DNA of 64,000 nt, taken from Sanguinoderma infundibulare (taxonomy: Eukaryota > Basidiomycota > Agaricomycetes > Polyporales > Polyporaceae). Below the pieces are notes generated by a model, which worked only from the letters and a program-made list of their open reading frames with translations, was not told the DNA's origin and ran no database searches. The stretch spans positions 4,526,001 through 4,590,000 of the forward strand of contig JAVLRN010000001.1 of NCBI GenBank assembly GCA_032821775.1, given 5' to 3'. Positions 42,950 through 57,557 of the stretch are shown here, in pieces (within the stretch, counting starts at the first letter, position 1; each line of letters begins with the position of its first letter). Position numbers and translations under genes: made by a program.

Positions 42950-45743
42950 GGCACTTTCTTCTACGTTAGACTGCGGATAAAATTAGTCTATGTGTCACCA
43001 ACCTTGTGTGCGCCGCGGAGAACGTTAAATCGGACTCAAATGGCCGATTCCAATCGCGGTCACCGCCAGGAAGACAGGGCTTGCAAGACCCGCTGGCGTC
43101 GCAGCTCTAGCCCGTCAACTCCAAGCGGCGCGTGAGGTCGGTAGAAACATTGAGTTCTAGCGGCAGCATCGAATGCAGTGTGCCGATTCTTCTGGAGTGT
43201 ATACAGAGTGCCGCTGCGGCTGTGGGAAGGCCGACGACCCGCTTGGGACCGGGCTAATCGTGACGCAGCTGCTGGCCATGGATGAGTTCGAGACGATACT
43301 TTGGAAGAGCTTGCTCCGGTTCAGACCTTGAGCGTATCCTACGCTGGGCGTGGGGGTCTTGGGGAGGCTGGATAGAGCCGAGGGGAAGCGTCCCAGCGTG
43401 GTCGTTGCGAAGCCCACTTGCACAGTGGTGCAAGGCTTGGTACGGCGAAGACAAAACCGGTCGGAAGTGAGCATTAGGAACTGTATGGCACAATTCAGCA
43501 CAACCACGGCCAGAATGTTCGGAACAGGATGAAAAATGTACGACGTAAATGAGCTTCGGATGCAACGCGGGGATGAATGTTGTGGCGATAATTGAAGCGA
43601 GTGCGTTGCAAGGAGACGGCAATGATGCAAACTCGGGCTTGCGCTTGCGGAGATTTCCGCTCTGGTGATGGATTTTCAGATTATTGGTGCACGCAAGCAC
43701 CGTCAATGATGATGCGCGCAGACTGGACTCACCGCCTCATGGTACGGACTGGATTTGGTCTTGCCCGTGACTTCGTTCGCAGCGGCGCTCTTACCGATCC
43801 GTGTTTTGGGCTTGCAGTCGCGGAAGCGGTACTTGTGCGTCGGCGATGGCAGCTTGAACATGAGCTGTGTCTCGGACGAGTGCTTGTCGTAGCTACCCAT
43901 CGTCCGAGTCATTGCCCCCCTTGCTGCTCGCGGTGCTGCCCATGTCCACGTCGTAGTAGTCACAATTCTGGTCGTGGGGGCTGGCGGCCGCGGTCGTGGT
44001 GGAACAAGCGCCGTTCCCAATCGAGCCAGACTTGTCATAATACGAGCCTGTGAGGGTCGCGATGCGGCAAAGCTGTGATCAAGAGTCAGCTGTCGGTGTG
44101 AGAAACGTGGTCAGGGAAGAGATGGACCGACTGATAGGCTCTGTGCCGTCCAAGAGCGGGTCCCTGGGATCAAAGATGTAATTAAAGGTCCCGCTAGCCA
44201 CTCCTGCCGCCGATGACTCACTCACCAACCTGGCGCGTCTTATGCCCAGCACGTGCCACTTGAAACGTTGTAGCCATGGACACGTACATCCGTCTCGTTG
44301 CCGCTGTGCTTTTTGGTTCCACGTGGGTCTCGGACGGGTCTGAGGAGCTGGAAGAGGAACTGCCATCAGAAATGCGTGTCCGCGATCTCGACATCAAGCA
44401 GCTCAGGGCCCCTTTGCAAAGTAGTACTGGCTCTTCGAGACGGTCTCCGTGACTCCAGTCTCCCGGTTCTGTTTCAGATGTCCTGCTGGCGCAGTGAGTG
44501 AGCCATTCGACTGGCTGCCAAGCGCACTTCTCCCGCTCGTGTCCATTCGTGTTGGGCCCGCCCCACGTCGGCGCGTACTCTCCTCGTAAGGTTACTCCAC
44601 GAACACGCGACTGAGGAAGGTGAGGATGCGCCCTCAGAATATTGTTGTCTTGCTGGAATTGGAAAGTCGGCGGAGGAGGTCGGTGATGGATGAGGGCCTT
44701 GCTCTTCTGCGGGATCATGCCCTCGGTGAGGTGTTTCGCGGCGCGGCGAGGAGGGATCTCACTGAGGACGATCTGCGCACGACGCGACCCTATGTAAGTA
44801 CGTGCACCCAGCCCTGCGTGCGTGCGTGCGTGCGCACGTTGCCACGACGCCGCCGTGCCGTCCGACAAGCTCTAAACTCTCGAAGCTCGAAGCTCGAAGC
44901 TCACGTTCGCAGTCGGGAAGGCAGAGGCGGAGAAGAGTCTCGCAAGCCGGCCGACGCGGGATGCCCATGCCCATGCCCCGCCCGTTCTCAGAGACTGCTC
45001 TGCGAAACCACGCTGTCTGCCAGTGGCCGGTGCAACTTGTTCAGCGCGAAGTGGGAACCATGGCGTCAGGAGCAGAAACCCATACATACGTATGTACGCA
45101 CCTTCTCCCTTCCGAATCCACGCTCTCCCACACGTCCTCCTCCCCGTCCTCTCAAATCCGGCCAGAGGTCGGAGCGATGACATCGAGCGCACATAATCCA
45201 GAGGCTGCGATTGAGAACTTGAGATCGAGCACTCGTTGATCCAGGAGAATATGTGCGAGCACGAGGAGATGGTCTCACGTCGCATTGCAGTATTCGGAGG
45301 TCTTAGACGGAGTCTGGCAGTGTCCACGAGGCGCATCAGCCATTCGAGATTCACGGAATGGAGATGAGTGGCCTGGAATGTGCTTACCGGACACTGTACT
45401 GATTGGGCAGCCACCCGAGATCAGTTACGAGGGAAATATGCGCTACGCGCAAATTATACACATGCTGGCTATGAAGTTGCATGAAGATAATTAGCGGGAG
45501 AATCTCTCCGAGTGACACACCGCTGCTGGACATGCCCGCCGCACGCTGCCACACCGAATCCCGACCAGCCAACTCCTGCCCTCGAGCACAGTACTCGAAC
45601 GGTCTCGCAAAGCTCAAGGCGGAATTTCGATCCCGTATAACAACAAAATTGAGTACGTACATTCATTTGTGTCTCCATCCTCCGCGCGCTGACCAGCCTG
45701 GTACCGCGGGACAGGACACAAATCTGGCAATCCCAAGGCGAAT

Positions 45744-46196
45744 ATGGGGTGGTCGGAGAAGGCCTACGCCCTTGGTGTCGTCGTCCGCTGCAAACAGAAC
45801 CTCCTCGGATGGCCGTGGTACGCAAACATCCCGTTCGCGAACCCGAGCGACCTCCTCGGTGGCCAGCCCATCCTGCGCTTCCTCATCGCGCTCCTGAATG
45901 CTGGGATCCTCCGCTTCGAGCCCGCGAGCGAGGAGGACATTGACCGCACACGACGGAACTCGAAGGCCGTCCTTCCGGGTGCGCCGCCGACACGCCCACC
46001 TCCGTTCTGCTGGGGTCCGTTTGGTCGGAACGATATCGGCCTGGGTCGCTTCCGGCCGGTTACCAACCCGCTGGGCTTGCCACTCAGACACCCGAAGGAC
46101 GGTCCAAAGACCCCGAAGCTTATCCTGGACTCCGATGTGGAGGATTTGGATGCGGTGGACTCAGAGAATGAGAACGCGCAGGTGGGATGCTGGTAG
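45744..46196 (+). CDS. Hypothetical 150-aa protein, unit 2
   Basis: Identical copy of the 28687-29139 ORF, one array period on. Confidence 0.5.
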   Translation: MGWSEKAYALGVVVRCKQNLLGWPWYANIPFANPSDLLGGQPILRFLIALLNAGILRFEPASEEDIDRTRRNSKAVLPGAPPTRPPPFCWGPFGRNDIGLGRFRPVTNPLGLPLRHPKDGPKTPKLILDSDVEDLDAVDSENENAQVGCW

Positions 46197-48006
46197 CTAG
46201 CATGCAGTGTATCAGTCGTGCTCGAGGATCTTGTCCGCGATCTCGGGGTTGACGTACACGACAATGTAGTCCTCCGATGTGGTCGAGAGGAAGCGCAGTG
46301 AGCACCGCACCAAATGCGTCCCCCCGCGGTCATTCCGAATATGGAAGCGAGTGACAGCAGCGGACGTCTTGATGATGAGGCATCGCCCGGGCGCATGGCA
46401 AGGCGATGAAGGTCTATCAGGCCCAGAGCACGACCGACTGAATCAAGCAGTGGATATGCGCAGTAGATACTGAATGGTGCGCACCGTTGAGCGCCAGTGC
46501 GCTGATACCAATGTTTGTCGTCGGCAAGGAGGTGGATGAACTCCGAGTTGGTCATATGACTGATGCTAGTGCGCATTGTCGAGTAATCGTTGACATCAAT
46601 CAGTTTGGGAGAGCTTGCTCCGGTTCAGACCTTAGGCATATCCCATGCTGGGCGTGGGGGTCTTGGGGAGGCTGGATGGACCCGAGGGGAAGCGTCCCGG
46701 CATGGTTGTTGCGAAGCCCACTTGCACAGTGTTGGAATGTTCAATTCCAGCTTGATCTGGCGCAAGGCTTGGTACGGAGAACACTAAACCGGTCGGACAA
46801 TCGAGGAGTAATGTGAGCATAAGGAACTGTATAGCGCAATTCAGCACAACCATGGCCAGAATGTTCGGAACAGGATGGAAAACGTACCACGTAAATGAGC
46901 TTCTGATGCAACACGCCGAAGAGTTTGTTGTGGCGATAATGGAAGCGAGTGCGTTGCGAGGAGATGGCGATGATGGAAGCTCGGACTTGCGCTTGCGGAG
47001 ATTTCCGCTCTAGCGATGGACTTTCAAATTATTGGTGCATGCAAGCACCGCCAAGGATGACGCGCGCAGACTAGACTCACCGCCTCGTGGTACGGACTGA
47101 ATTTGGTCTTGCCCGTGACTTCGTTCGCAGCGGTGCTCTTGCCGATCCGTGTTTTGGGCTTGCAGTCACGCAAGCGGTACTTGTGCGTCAGCATCGGCAA
47201 CTTGAACATGAGCTGCGTCTCGGACATGAGCTTGCCATAGCCGGTCAGGCAGTACTCGTCATCCGAGTCGTCGCCACCCTTGCTGCTCGCAGCGTGGCCC
47301 ATGTCCGCGCGTCGCAGCAGTCACGATCGGCAGCCGCGGTCGGGGTGGAATGAGCGCTGTCCCCAATTGAGCCAGACTTGTCGTAATACGAGCCCGTGAG
47401 GGTCGCGGTGCGGCAAAGCTGTGATCAAGAGTCAGCTGCCGTTGTGAGGAACATGGTCAGGGAAGGAATGGACCGAGTGATTGGCTCCGTGCGATCCAAG
47501 AGCGGGTCCCTGGGATCAAAGATCTCATTAGACGTCCCGCTACTCTCTCCTGCAGCTGAGGACTCACTCACCATCCTGGTGCGCCATGTACCCGCCACTC
47601 GGAACTTTGTAGTCACGGACGCGTACGTCCGTCTGTTCGTCGCTGCGCTTTTTGGTACCACGCGCGTGTCAGGTGGGTCTTGCACGGGCACGAGCATTGC
47701 TTCTTCGTTGAAGGCGGGCAGCATAGCTTGAAGCGAATCGTCAAGGCGAGTGACAAGGCCCACTTCGAGCTTCGATTCCAGCTATGCGTCGAGCTTGGGC
47801 TGCTTCAGCTATCGCACCCCCATCCAGACTACATGCTGTCGCGCACGTACGAGAACTGGAAGATCGTGGACGCGGTGACTCAGCGGTTGTTTTTAGACCT
47901 GCAGTTGACGAGAGTGCAAGAGGCAATTGTGGAAGGCGCGGACGAAGCGGCGGGCTCGAGCCGATTGCGACGTCACAGACTCGCGGCTCGCCAGGGGCGC
48001 ACTTCC

Positions 48007-49047
48007 AAGCCTGGTCGGGACCCTTCTTCTACACCCCGTCGACCTCAATCTCGTCTGTCCGCAGTTCTTGGTCGAATGGTGCGCACAGCTCCAGTTCCTC
48101 TCCCGCTCTAGAATGACCTGCACCATCTCAGAGAATGCACGGCCATTGGGTGCCGTCTGGCGCAGTTCCTCCGTCGTACGTGTGATCGTCTCTTGTACCC
48201 ACTGTGCGTCGTCCAGCTCGAGCGTGAGATTGATCTCAAGCGAACGATGTCGGTTGGTTTCCCTCGCCTCTTTTGCGGTCTTCACGAACATGTCAGCAGA
48301 TGGTTGAGGAGGATGAGAAGCTGGAAGAGGAACTTGTCGTTGTACATGTGTGTCCGCGCTCTGGTTTCCGGTTTTTGTTTCAATGGACCGGCTGGTACCG
48401 TAGGTATATCGTTCGACTTCCTGCCCATGAGCGCACGGTCGTTCACGGTGGCCTCCTTGGTCGCTGGTAGCACCTTGTTCACCACCACCTTGAACGATGA
48501 AAATGTGGCGCGCTCCGTGAATGAAGGTGGATGGGATAATGGGCACTGCAGCGCCCAAAACGCATGAACGAGCGAGTACAAACCAACGGGAGAGCAGACG
48601 CACGCTCCATCTCTTTCCTCCGTTTCTCCGGCACGTTCGCCACCTGCTGCTCCTTCGTCTCATCCACAAAATTTGCCTCCTGATGTGCCTGACTTCTCTC
48701 GCTTGTGTCCCTCCACCCGGGGCCCGTTCTACATCGGCTCCTACTTTCCTCTTAAGCTCACTCCGCTCTGCAGGAAAAACGCGACTGAGGATTGTGGGAA
48801 TGCGACCACAAAACTTAGTCATCGCACCCGTGTTAGATAGCTGCCGAAGGAGGTCATTCAGGGTGCGGAGGAGGACGAGGGCCTTGCCCTTCTGCGGGAT
48901 CATGCCCTCGGTGAGGCGTTCTGCACACTCTTCTATCCACGAGAATGTGTGAGCACAAGGAGATGGGTTTGTGTCTTGAGGAGGTCCTGGAGGACTGTCG
49001 AGGGGAACACTTGGTCGCATGCATCTGTGGTCGCGCTGAGTGAAAGC
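48007..49047 (-). pseudogene. THOC1 pseudogene b, unit 2
   Basis: Same broken THOC1 copy, one array period on, with identical lesions. Confidence 0.85.
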
Positions 49048-52000
49048 CCGAGGATTGGAGTGTGAGTGCACGAGCACTTGCAAGCGAGGCTAATCGACTT
49101 ACCAATTCGCTGCCGCAACGAGCCGACATCACATACAGAGGCCGCTCCGGCTGTGTCTCGGATGCTTGCGACCTAAGCGGAGAGGAGACGGGGAAAATGC
49201 ATCAATTCTAAACTCTTGGTAACGGCCGCTCCAGCACTGTACGCGCCTCTCGGGGTTACGGCAACCAGTGAATTGAACACTTTCATTGGAGTCGTGAGTT
49301 GCGCAAACAGAAAGCCCATCGGATACCCAAAGTCCGATGCGAAGACCTCAATCGAGTACCGCGCCATCAGATTTTGCGAGCTCCTGGGGGCCGTCACTGA
49401 CGCAACAAGGTACTGCCCACCAGGGAGCAGCGCCATCTCGAGCACCGTCTGCGGGTATTAATCTCCCATCAGCGCATATACTTAGGGTTGTCGTGGTCCC
49501 CATGCTCCAGGAGGGAGATGGTGCGGGTGAGGTAACACTCAGCTTCGAGCCGGGAGAGGTTCACGATGGGGTAGCGGTCAGTGGGCGAGACGGGCGGACA
49601 CCGCCGGTTTGTTCAAGCAGCGCTGCAGCTGGTTGCTGAAGGCGGATGAACTCCGAGTTGGTCATACGACTGACACTAGTATGCATGGTCAAGTAATCGC
49701 TAACATCAATTAGACAATATGGCCGCGATTCACAAAAGCAGACACCGGATGGGTTCAGCCCCGACACCATGATGGGCCATGAAAGAAGACGTGGTGCGCA
49801 TGGACATGACCTTGCATACAGCTGAGCGGACATGATCTTTGGGGGTATTACGAGGGGCTCACTCACCCATCGAAGTGATCTAGTTAGGTGACGTCCGAAC
49901 GAGTATTTGGCCGAACATCTGATGGATGATGCCCGCGTGCGGTGCTGATTTGAAAGTCCAAGATGGCAAGCCGGTCGAGTCCAGTCCCTGTATTTGATGG
50001 CGTGCAATGTCAGCAAATAAGATTTTAGCCGACACAGTAATTATAACACACTTACGCTGGCGAAGGGCCAGTCATTGATGCAGCGATGATTGTGGTAGAG
50101 AGCAAAGAGCGACTGCCACGACACGAACCGAGGGCAGCGCCACAAGGGTCCAAGCGCCTGCAGCTGCCATTTGCGGAATCCCGCTCTCTCATATTGAACC
50201 TCCATCAGCTTCGACCCCGCTTCCACTCATTCGTTTCAACCCGTGCTGCGCTCTGCCACAGTATCCAAGTAATCAGTCTGCCAGTTCTGGACCATGGCAA
50301 TAAAGACTGCTCTCCGCCGACAATTTCTTCCAACCGGCACTCATCAGCAGCTGCCATCAGCCTGTCAGTTCTATCCGAGTTGATTCAGTCACAACAGAAC
50401 CACCCAAGCGGTGGCGCAGCTCGCACAGCTGAGTCAGGCTACGTCGCAGCACCCGGAGATTGAGCCCGTGTGGAGACAGGGCCAGACCTTGGATGATGGT
50501 ATTCCTCTATGAGCCGCCGCAATAACTTGCAGATAATTATTTGACAACAAATTTGACCTCGAGCGACCAATGTAGAGTTGGTATATGGATTTATAGCATC
50601 TGGGGCTCCGGACGTGGTAAGCACACATAGGAGGCGAAGGACGTGTACTTGAAGCACTGCTACCCAGGGTTAGGTGCAAGGTTTGGGCTAACCTATGTTA
50701 GCGATTCTCTGAGTTTTGTGTCAGCTGAACAGTACACCATATGTATGTATACAGTGAATGAATCCCAGTGCAGATTTTTGTAGCCAACAACTTTCAGTGC
50801 ATGGTTGATTATTGTCTGCGGGAGCCCCTTCGCCGAAATGGGCAGCACACTCGGGTTAGGGGCACGGGTTAGGGGCAAGGTTAACATAGGTTAGCGAATT
50901 TGAAGGCTCCTGTTGGGTTTGCATCCGTAAAACAAACACTGTATCAATCCCAGTTTATGTGCATATGTATACTACAAATTTCAAGACGCAGAACACGCGT
51001 GAAGAGAACTTTTGGGGGTTAGGGCTAGGGTAGTGTTGGGTTTAAGCCGCTTCCACTTTGGGAAGGTGATCGCTCTCAGCTCTCAACTAAGCCTTGTCTC
51101 TCGACCACCAGTTGGATTACGCAGGCTCGTATGAATTCCGGTAATCTGCATTTGACGGCCTCCGCGGTGGTGACGACATTCGGCAAGGACACATTGGATG
51201 ACGGATAGCCTCCGCTTGTTAGCGGTGGCGGCAATGGTGAAGGCCGATGCCCTCGCAGGTAGGGAAGGCAACAATACAATCTCGGAAATTACGAAGGTCA
51301 TCAGGGCTGATATATTGCACACCACGTCTGATCAAGTCCCTGGATCATATCGGCGAAATTCGGTTGAAGGAGCATCGCAAGCTTGCTGTCTGCATAAGCC
51401 TCCGAGTATCGAACCGTCGCTTGCACTGGCGAGTTGCGACAGCGCGTGGAGCCCTGCGTAATTTGTTCACAGGTGTGCATCTCGTTCCCAAGCATCCTCC
51501 CCAGCGTCTGGCTGCTCCGATGAGTACGCGTTGGAATCGTGAGCCAATATACACAGCCGATGCAACCCTTGATTTGTCCAAAATGAGCCTGTGCGAGCGT
51601 TCTCCGCCCGACAACATCATGTCCCCGGTACGAGACCCTCCGAGAGCTCAACAAAGTCCTTGTCAGGCCCACTCGAGCATACACAAAGATATGGTAGTAG
51701 AATCAATATATTGGAACGTGGACGGCCGCGGAGAGCTATAATGTTACCGCTCGATGGCATCTCGCTTTGCACCTCCGTGCAGATCTGCGTTTGATGACCG
51801 CTGCGCACACCGGCCTAGGGTCCAATCACGATTTTTGAGTGCGAGATCGACGGACGCGATCATGGCGGCCGTCGTGATTTGCCGTGTGCCTAGATGGATG
51901 GGTGGTTAGCCGACCTCGAAACCGCGTATGCAGAAAGGAGATCAGAAGGGAATTGGTATTTGGAATGTGGAGATCGCGTCGCAAACCAGTATCCTGCCCG

Positions 52001-53416
52001 ACCGCCTCGTCCTACACCAACCCCGCAGCCCGGAGCGCGAGGATGAGAAGCATGATTGCCGGGCGCACGAGCGACTGTTCTAGCGGCGAGCGGAGGCGAG
52101 CAACCGGAGGCCGTTGAGCGTGGTCAAGATGGCGTTTGTGTTAAGATCAACGCGTGCGAACCACATCGTGCAGTACGTCAACGGGGTAGGGATGGAGGTG
52201 AGAAGAGAGGGGCCGTCGGAGAAAGCGGGCAAATGTGGGACGCGGTCGCGTCGATTTTCCGAGATGCGGGCGTGCACAGAGATACCGTCCGGGCGCGCAC
52301 AGACTGCGGGGCGGCAGGAAGTATTTAAAGGAGGCTGGAGGTTGCAGGTGCCCCCCATTCCCGTCCCCGTCCATCCGCCGCCACCCGCTTGTCATCATCG
52401 TGTCCGTCCGCGCCGAACAATCTCTGTGCTGTCCGTCCGCCACCTCCCGCTTGCCTTCGCTCACTTGTTGTGCCCGTCCTGTTCGAGGACTGGCGGTCTG
52501 CGGCGTGGCCGTCATCTTGACTGTCGCAGCAGAGAGGTACGTTTCCGGTCAGCTGCTGGTGGGAAGAATTTGACACTGACCGCACTTGTACATGTGCCCG
52601 CACCGCCCGTTCGACTCACGTTTGCGTATCGGGCACTCCAGTAGTCGTGGCAAAGAGGTACGCCACCGCTCGGTTGCTCAGGGAGACATTTTGATGTTGA
52701 CTGCGTTTGTAGTTGCAGAGCGTCGTACGTTGGCATCAGGAAGGACTGCGCAGGTGGCGCAAGAGGGTGGCCTGGGTGACGTCGGGTGTGATGTGATGCG
52801 CACGGCGTATGATGCTGTTTAGATACACTCAGATACAAACGACGGGGAGATGCTGTGTGGGGCAATGACCTCAGGCTTAACTCGTCATCACTGCCATGAC
52901 TGCGGCCGGAGCGCAAATGCAAGCTGAGCCGCGAGCCGTGGGAGTACGTACTCTACAGCATCGGGTCCTCCTCCCCGCGTCCAGGCGTCATTGAGCGACG
53001 GAGCGAGGCGTCGGCGGTTCTGGATATCATCTCCCCACGCGCATTGAATGGAGGCCGTTAAGGTTGGAGGGAGCATCGCTCGCTCGTGCGTCGTTCATTC
53101 CGGAGGATCGCATCAGCGAGGCCGGGGCGAGGCATCCGTTGCGAATCGAAGGGTCTGGTAAAGACACAAGATGACCGTTAGTGTCGTCTCTCGGAAACAA
53201 CAATTTCTTACAGGGTCGTCGTCGGAGTTCCGGCTCGGTACTAGTAAAGATTAGCGGGCAAGCGGATCAATATTGGGCACAAGGATACAAGCTCACCAGT
53301 CGCAGACACTTTGTCTCAGCTTGCCACCGCAGGCGCGGAGTCATTGGGCCTTCTGACCGAGATCCGCGTGACCAGAACAGGGGAAGGCGAGCCGTGGTGT
53401 GTGAGGCTTACAGAAG

Positions 53417-53880
53417 CATCACCCACCATCGACCTGGCTTTTCTCGCGTCGCGAACCGTTATGACCATCACTCGCTTCTCGTGATGCACTCTCATGGGAG
53501 AGTCGACTTGTCTTCGGTACGTCTGTTGGATAAGTGTGGTCATTTGAGAGCGCCGGGGGCCTCGTTCGAATGCTTAAAGTCCCATGGGCAGCCAAGAGCA
53601 GGACCGAGTGACAAGCCAGAGACAAGACTTTGAAACGCGCACAGAGCCAGAATCGAGGATGAGTGGGTGCTGTCGAGATCGTGACCCGGGCCGGTAAGGA
53701 AGCAGATGAGCCACGTGTCTGTGACCGACGCGTGTGGTCACAGTGACAATGAGCGCCTGCAGCTTTCGTGCAGGCTCGCTCCGACTGGCACATGGATAGA
53801 TACCGGCACCGGACGACCACTGCAAATGGCCCCGTTTGAGCGTGCACCCGATGTCGTTGGGATCATACAGGGCGAGCTGA
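53417..53880. repeat. Compressed relic, unit 2
   Basis: Same mosaic, one array period on, directly before EXO84 copy 3. Confidence 0.8.
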
Positions 53881-54084
53881 GTATCCCCTCCTCCCAACTC
53901 GCTCTCACCAAGTCTCCAGCTAGGCAACACCCCTTCCCGCAACCGCACTCGGTCTCGGCCCTCGAATATCCTCACTTTCTGAGCTTCGTCGACCCGCTGT
54001 AATACGACTGGGACTGGCTCTTTGAAGTACTCGTTCTAATCCGACGACCACGACTTGGGCACCCATCAATTACGACCTCGCACG

Positions 54085-56727
54085 ATGCAATCCCTCCGGT
54101 CCCGCAAGTCGACCCAAGCCCAAGCCAATGCCAATGCTCGCCAGAACACGATCCGCAAGGCGAACCCCGCCGTGCGCGATGCGGAGCGGCGGGCGACGCG
54201 TGTGGGGGAGAAGATGAAGAAGCGGATGTCGATGCGCTACGCGGACATCTCTGGGCCGACGGGCATCCCCGACGTGCCGTCCCTGCCTGCGAGCCTGCGC
54301 GTGGGGCCGTACAGAGGGGCGTCGGTCGACGAGTGCGGGGGGTTGAATCTGGGCTTGGTGGCGGAGGAGCCGAGGGAGGACCCTAGGGCGGCGGAGCTGA
54401 GGCTGTTGGACAAGGATGACTTTGATCCTGATGCTTGTGCGTATCGCTGTATCTTTCTGTTGTGGGAGTAAGATGAGACTGGAACTGGGATGGGTGTCGT
54501 CGCAGACCTCAAGGTGAAGCTGGCCAACTCGACCGAGTCGGAGCTCAGGACGCTGCAATCGGGTCTCCAGGCCCAGAAGGACGATGTCGCGGTGGACCTG
54601 CAGCGAAATGTGTTCAAAAAGTACGGATGCCTCCTCTTCTGCAGAGATAGGGCGATGCTGACATCCCTGTCAAAAGCTACGCAGAGTTCATGCTCGTGTC
54701 GAAAGAGGTCAGCACGCTCGAGAACGAGATGCTCGAATTCAAGGACGCCCTATCAGAGTGGAAGGGCATGCCATCACTATTGCACATCGACGATTCGGCC
54801 TCCATCGCAGGTATGTGCCCGATACCTGTGCGGTTCGCTCTCCGCCTCCTTCTCACACAACTTCCTCTCTCGCGTGTAGAGCGACGCAGGAACGTCCGCT
54901 CGTCCATCGCCGACCTCCGAGTACTGTACGCGAACCAGATGCAGAATCTCCACATGCAGATCGAGGGCTCATCCAAATTTGTTCCCACTACGCCCGGCCG
55001 ACATGTTGTGGCCGAGATCGACAACGTCGTTGCGCTCAATCCGGCTACGTACAAGGTCGATCACCCTGTGCGCTTCATCCTGCTCGACGACGCAGTGCTC
55101 GTGGCTCGGAAGCGGAAACGGAGAAACAACACAGAGAGCGACAAGCTGGTCGCGGAGAAGTGCTGGCCGCTGTCCGATATGCTGGTCCTGGACACGAAGG
55201 ATTCTCCCAGTGCGTCTTCCAGTCCGATTTCGGCGCACATGTGACTTGCACTAAACGGGGCGTGAAGACATGAACAACGTGTTCAAGATCAGGCACGGCA
55301 GGGAGACTCACGTCTACCGAACGGACATCGCTGCCGACAAGAAGAGCCTCCTGGCCCAGTTCCGTCACGTGGCTGAGGAGCAACAAGCGAGGAAGCGCAA
55401 GGAGCGCGAAGGCGAGCACCACCGACGAAAGAGCCTCTGGATGGGCGGCGGAATGGACGTACGTAATCTTCTCATGTTCGTGTCCGCGATCTAACGTTGC
55501 ATCATTAACCCTGCAGAGAGCGTCGATGTTCGTCGCAGACGGCGCACCCGGGATGCCTCCATTGCCCGAATGGATGGCTGATCTTGCGAACAAAGGTGCC
55601 GAGATGGGCTCGTCTGGGAAGGAGAAGTCTGAACGCGACGCCCGCTGGGTCGGCGACTGGTCCGACGAGTTGACGGTCTCGATCGCGCTCCGCGAGTGGG
55701 ACAAGGCCGTGGCGCTTGTCGAGGAGGGCGAGGGGAAGCTCGCGATCATGCCCTCGCTGGGGGCGAAGTTGAAGCCGCTCAAGACGTCGCTCACGACGGC
55801 GCTGCTGCAGAGCCTGTCTGCACCGTCGAACAAGAAGAGCACTGTGGTCAGCTTGACGGGGCTCCTGGTGCGGCTGAACGCGGGCGCGGCTGCTCGGCGC
55901 ACGTTCTTGGCCGCAAGGGCGGACGTGATCAAGAAATGTGTACGGAAGATCACGTTCGAAGGCCATATTGGATCGTACATTGCGGACTTGGCCACGGTGG
56001 TGTTCACCGGGATCAAGCATACGGCGGACTGGTTCCTCGGGAGCTTCAAAGAGAATGAGGTCGCCAGCAGTAAGTGGGATCTTCGGTATCGTTTGTTACC
56101 CGTTTCTGATTCTGATCAACAACAGGCTTCGTCGAGTGGGCGAAACAGCAGATGGAGCTCTACGCCCAGATGTTCCAGAAGCAGGTCTACAGCTCGGACG
56201 TCGAGCCCCGCACCATCGATGATGCCGTCCAAATCACCCACGTCCAGAGCAAGAAGCTCCTAGAGGAGTACGGCATCGACTTCCGCTACCTCCTCGACAG
56301 CCTCCTTCTCGACAAGCCGAACGACACCGTCCGTCCACCGACCTACCGCCCGCACGCCGAGCGGGCGCCCGAGCCGATCTACACGCCTTCCTCGACCCCC
56401 ATCCGGTCTCGGTCCCCTGCGGCTGGCCCGCCATCGCGTTCTCGTACACCGGTTCCCGCGGTCCCGCCAGTGCCGCCGCCGCCTGCGATTCCTGCCCTGG
56501 CTGTGCCGACGCCGTTGTCTGCATCTGCGAGCAGATCGCCTTCGTCGTCCAGGCTGCGGTCGCCTGGACCGCCTCCGCGTATGGCCAGCCAGGCGTCTTT
56601 GAGGAGCAGGACCCCGTCGACGAGCGAAGGCTCGAGGGGAGGAGGTATGGCAGCGGCCAGTTCCAGTCCTGCGCCGCCGCCACCGAGGTCGAGGGACAGG
56701 CCGAATAGGCAAGGTGGGATGTTCTAG
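54085..56727 (+). CDS. EXO84: Exocyst complex component EXO84, copy 3
   Basis: Identical, as far as compared, to copy 2 shifted by 17,057 bp. Exons are 54085-54436, 54506-54620, 54677-54810, 54880-55209, 55268-55458, 55517-56069 and 56126-56727. It codes the same 758-aa protein under the same mosaic upstream sequence. Identity of introns as well as exons means the copy is very recent, was homogenised by gene conversion, or is an assembly duplicate. Confidence 0.9.
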
Positions 56728-57273
56728 AGTCAGCGGTTGGGTTTTCCTTTGTTCGTGGTGAGTGATCCGTCACATCACAAGGCAGGCTCGATGCTGGTGG
56801 AATGACGGGGTTGGTGGGGTTTGGAAGACAGGAGCCGAACGCCGTACCTCCTGGTGGTAGTTGCAAAGCTGTCGTGCAGTCGGACATTTGTAGTTGTAGA
56901 TGCAATTCACACGTTTAGAATGACCGGGAAGAGTGCTTGAGATAGGGAATGGATTTGGGAACCATCCGCACGGAATGGATTTGTGAACCATCCGGACGGG
57001 TGAGCAAATTTTGGAGCATCCGTACGGTGGGAGGACAGCGGGAGAGACACTCCGAACGGAGTGCGGGAGAGGGCCCGCGCGACCTCTGCGAGTACGCGTG
57101 CGCCCCTCTCAGAACTACAGCTATCTATCTACAGACCGCGACGGCAGGACTCGACTCGCGAGGAGGGAGAGGAGAGCGGGGATAACGCTACCTACGTACA
57201 GTCTACACAGGGGAGCGAGACAGAAACTTGTAATTTTGCTGCAACTCTACTACAGTGCTACAAGACATACAAC

Positions 57274-57557
57274 CTAGCTCTCGGCGCGATCATACACCAG
57301 AGAAAAGAGATACACCCGTATGGCGTCATCCACGTCCCGTAAAAATGCAGGCAGTTTGTGGTTCCCGAAGAACTCGGCGTAAATCGCATTCACGGGCTTG
57401 AAGTCGTCCATGTGGTGCAAGAACACCTGCCAACAACGCGTCCGCATTCAACATCCGTCCATCCGGCCAGGACACAAGGGGGAACGTGAAGGAAGAGAAA
57501 AGGACGCACGGTGGTCTTCACAACCTTGCTCAGCTCCCCCGGCGGGATACGGACAAG
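57274..57557 (-). pseudogene. RidA-family fragment, unit 3
   Basis: Third copy of the RidA fragment, unchanged relative to unit 2. Confidence 0.6.

Larger units (their letters stand above)
36824..53880 (+). repeat. Tandem array unit 2 (17,057 bp)
   Basis: Second unit, starting at GTATCCCCTCCTCCC and repeated exactly 17,057 bp later at 53881. It carries Exo84 copy 2 and the same 14.2-kb tract as unit 1. Over the part that can be compared with unit 3 (to 46943) no difference was seen. Confidence 0.95.
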
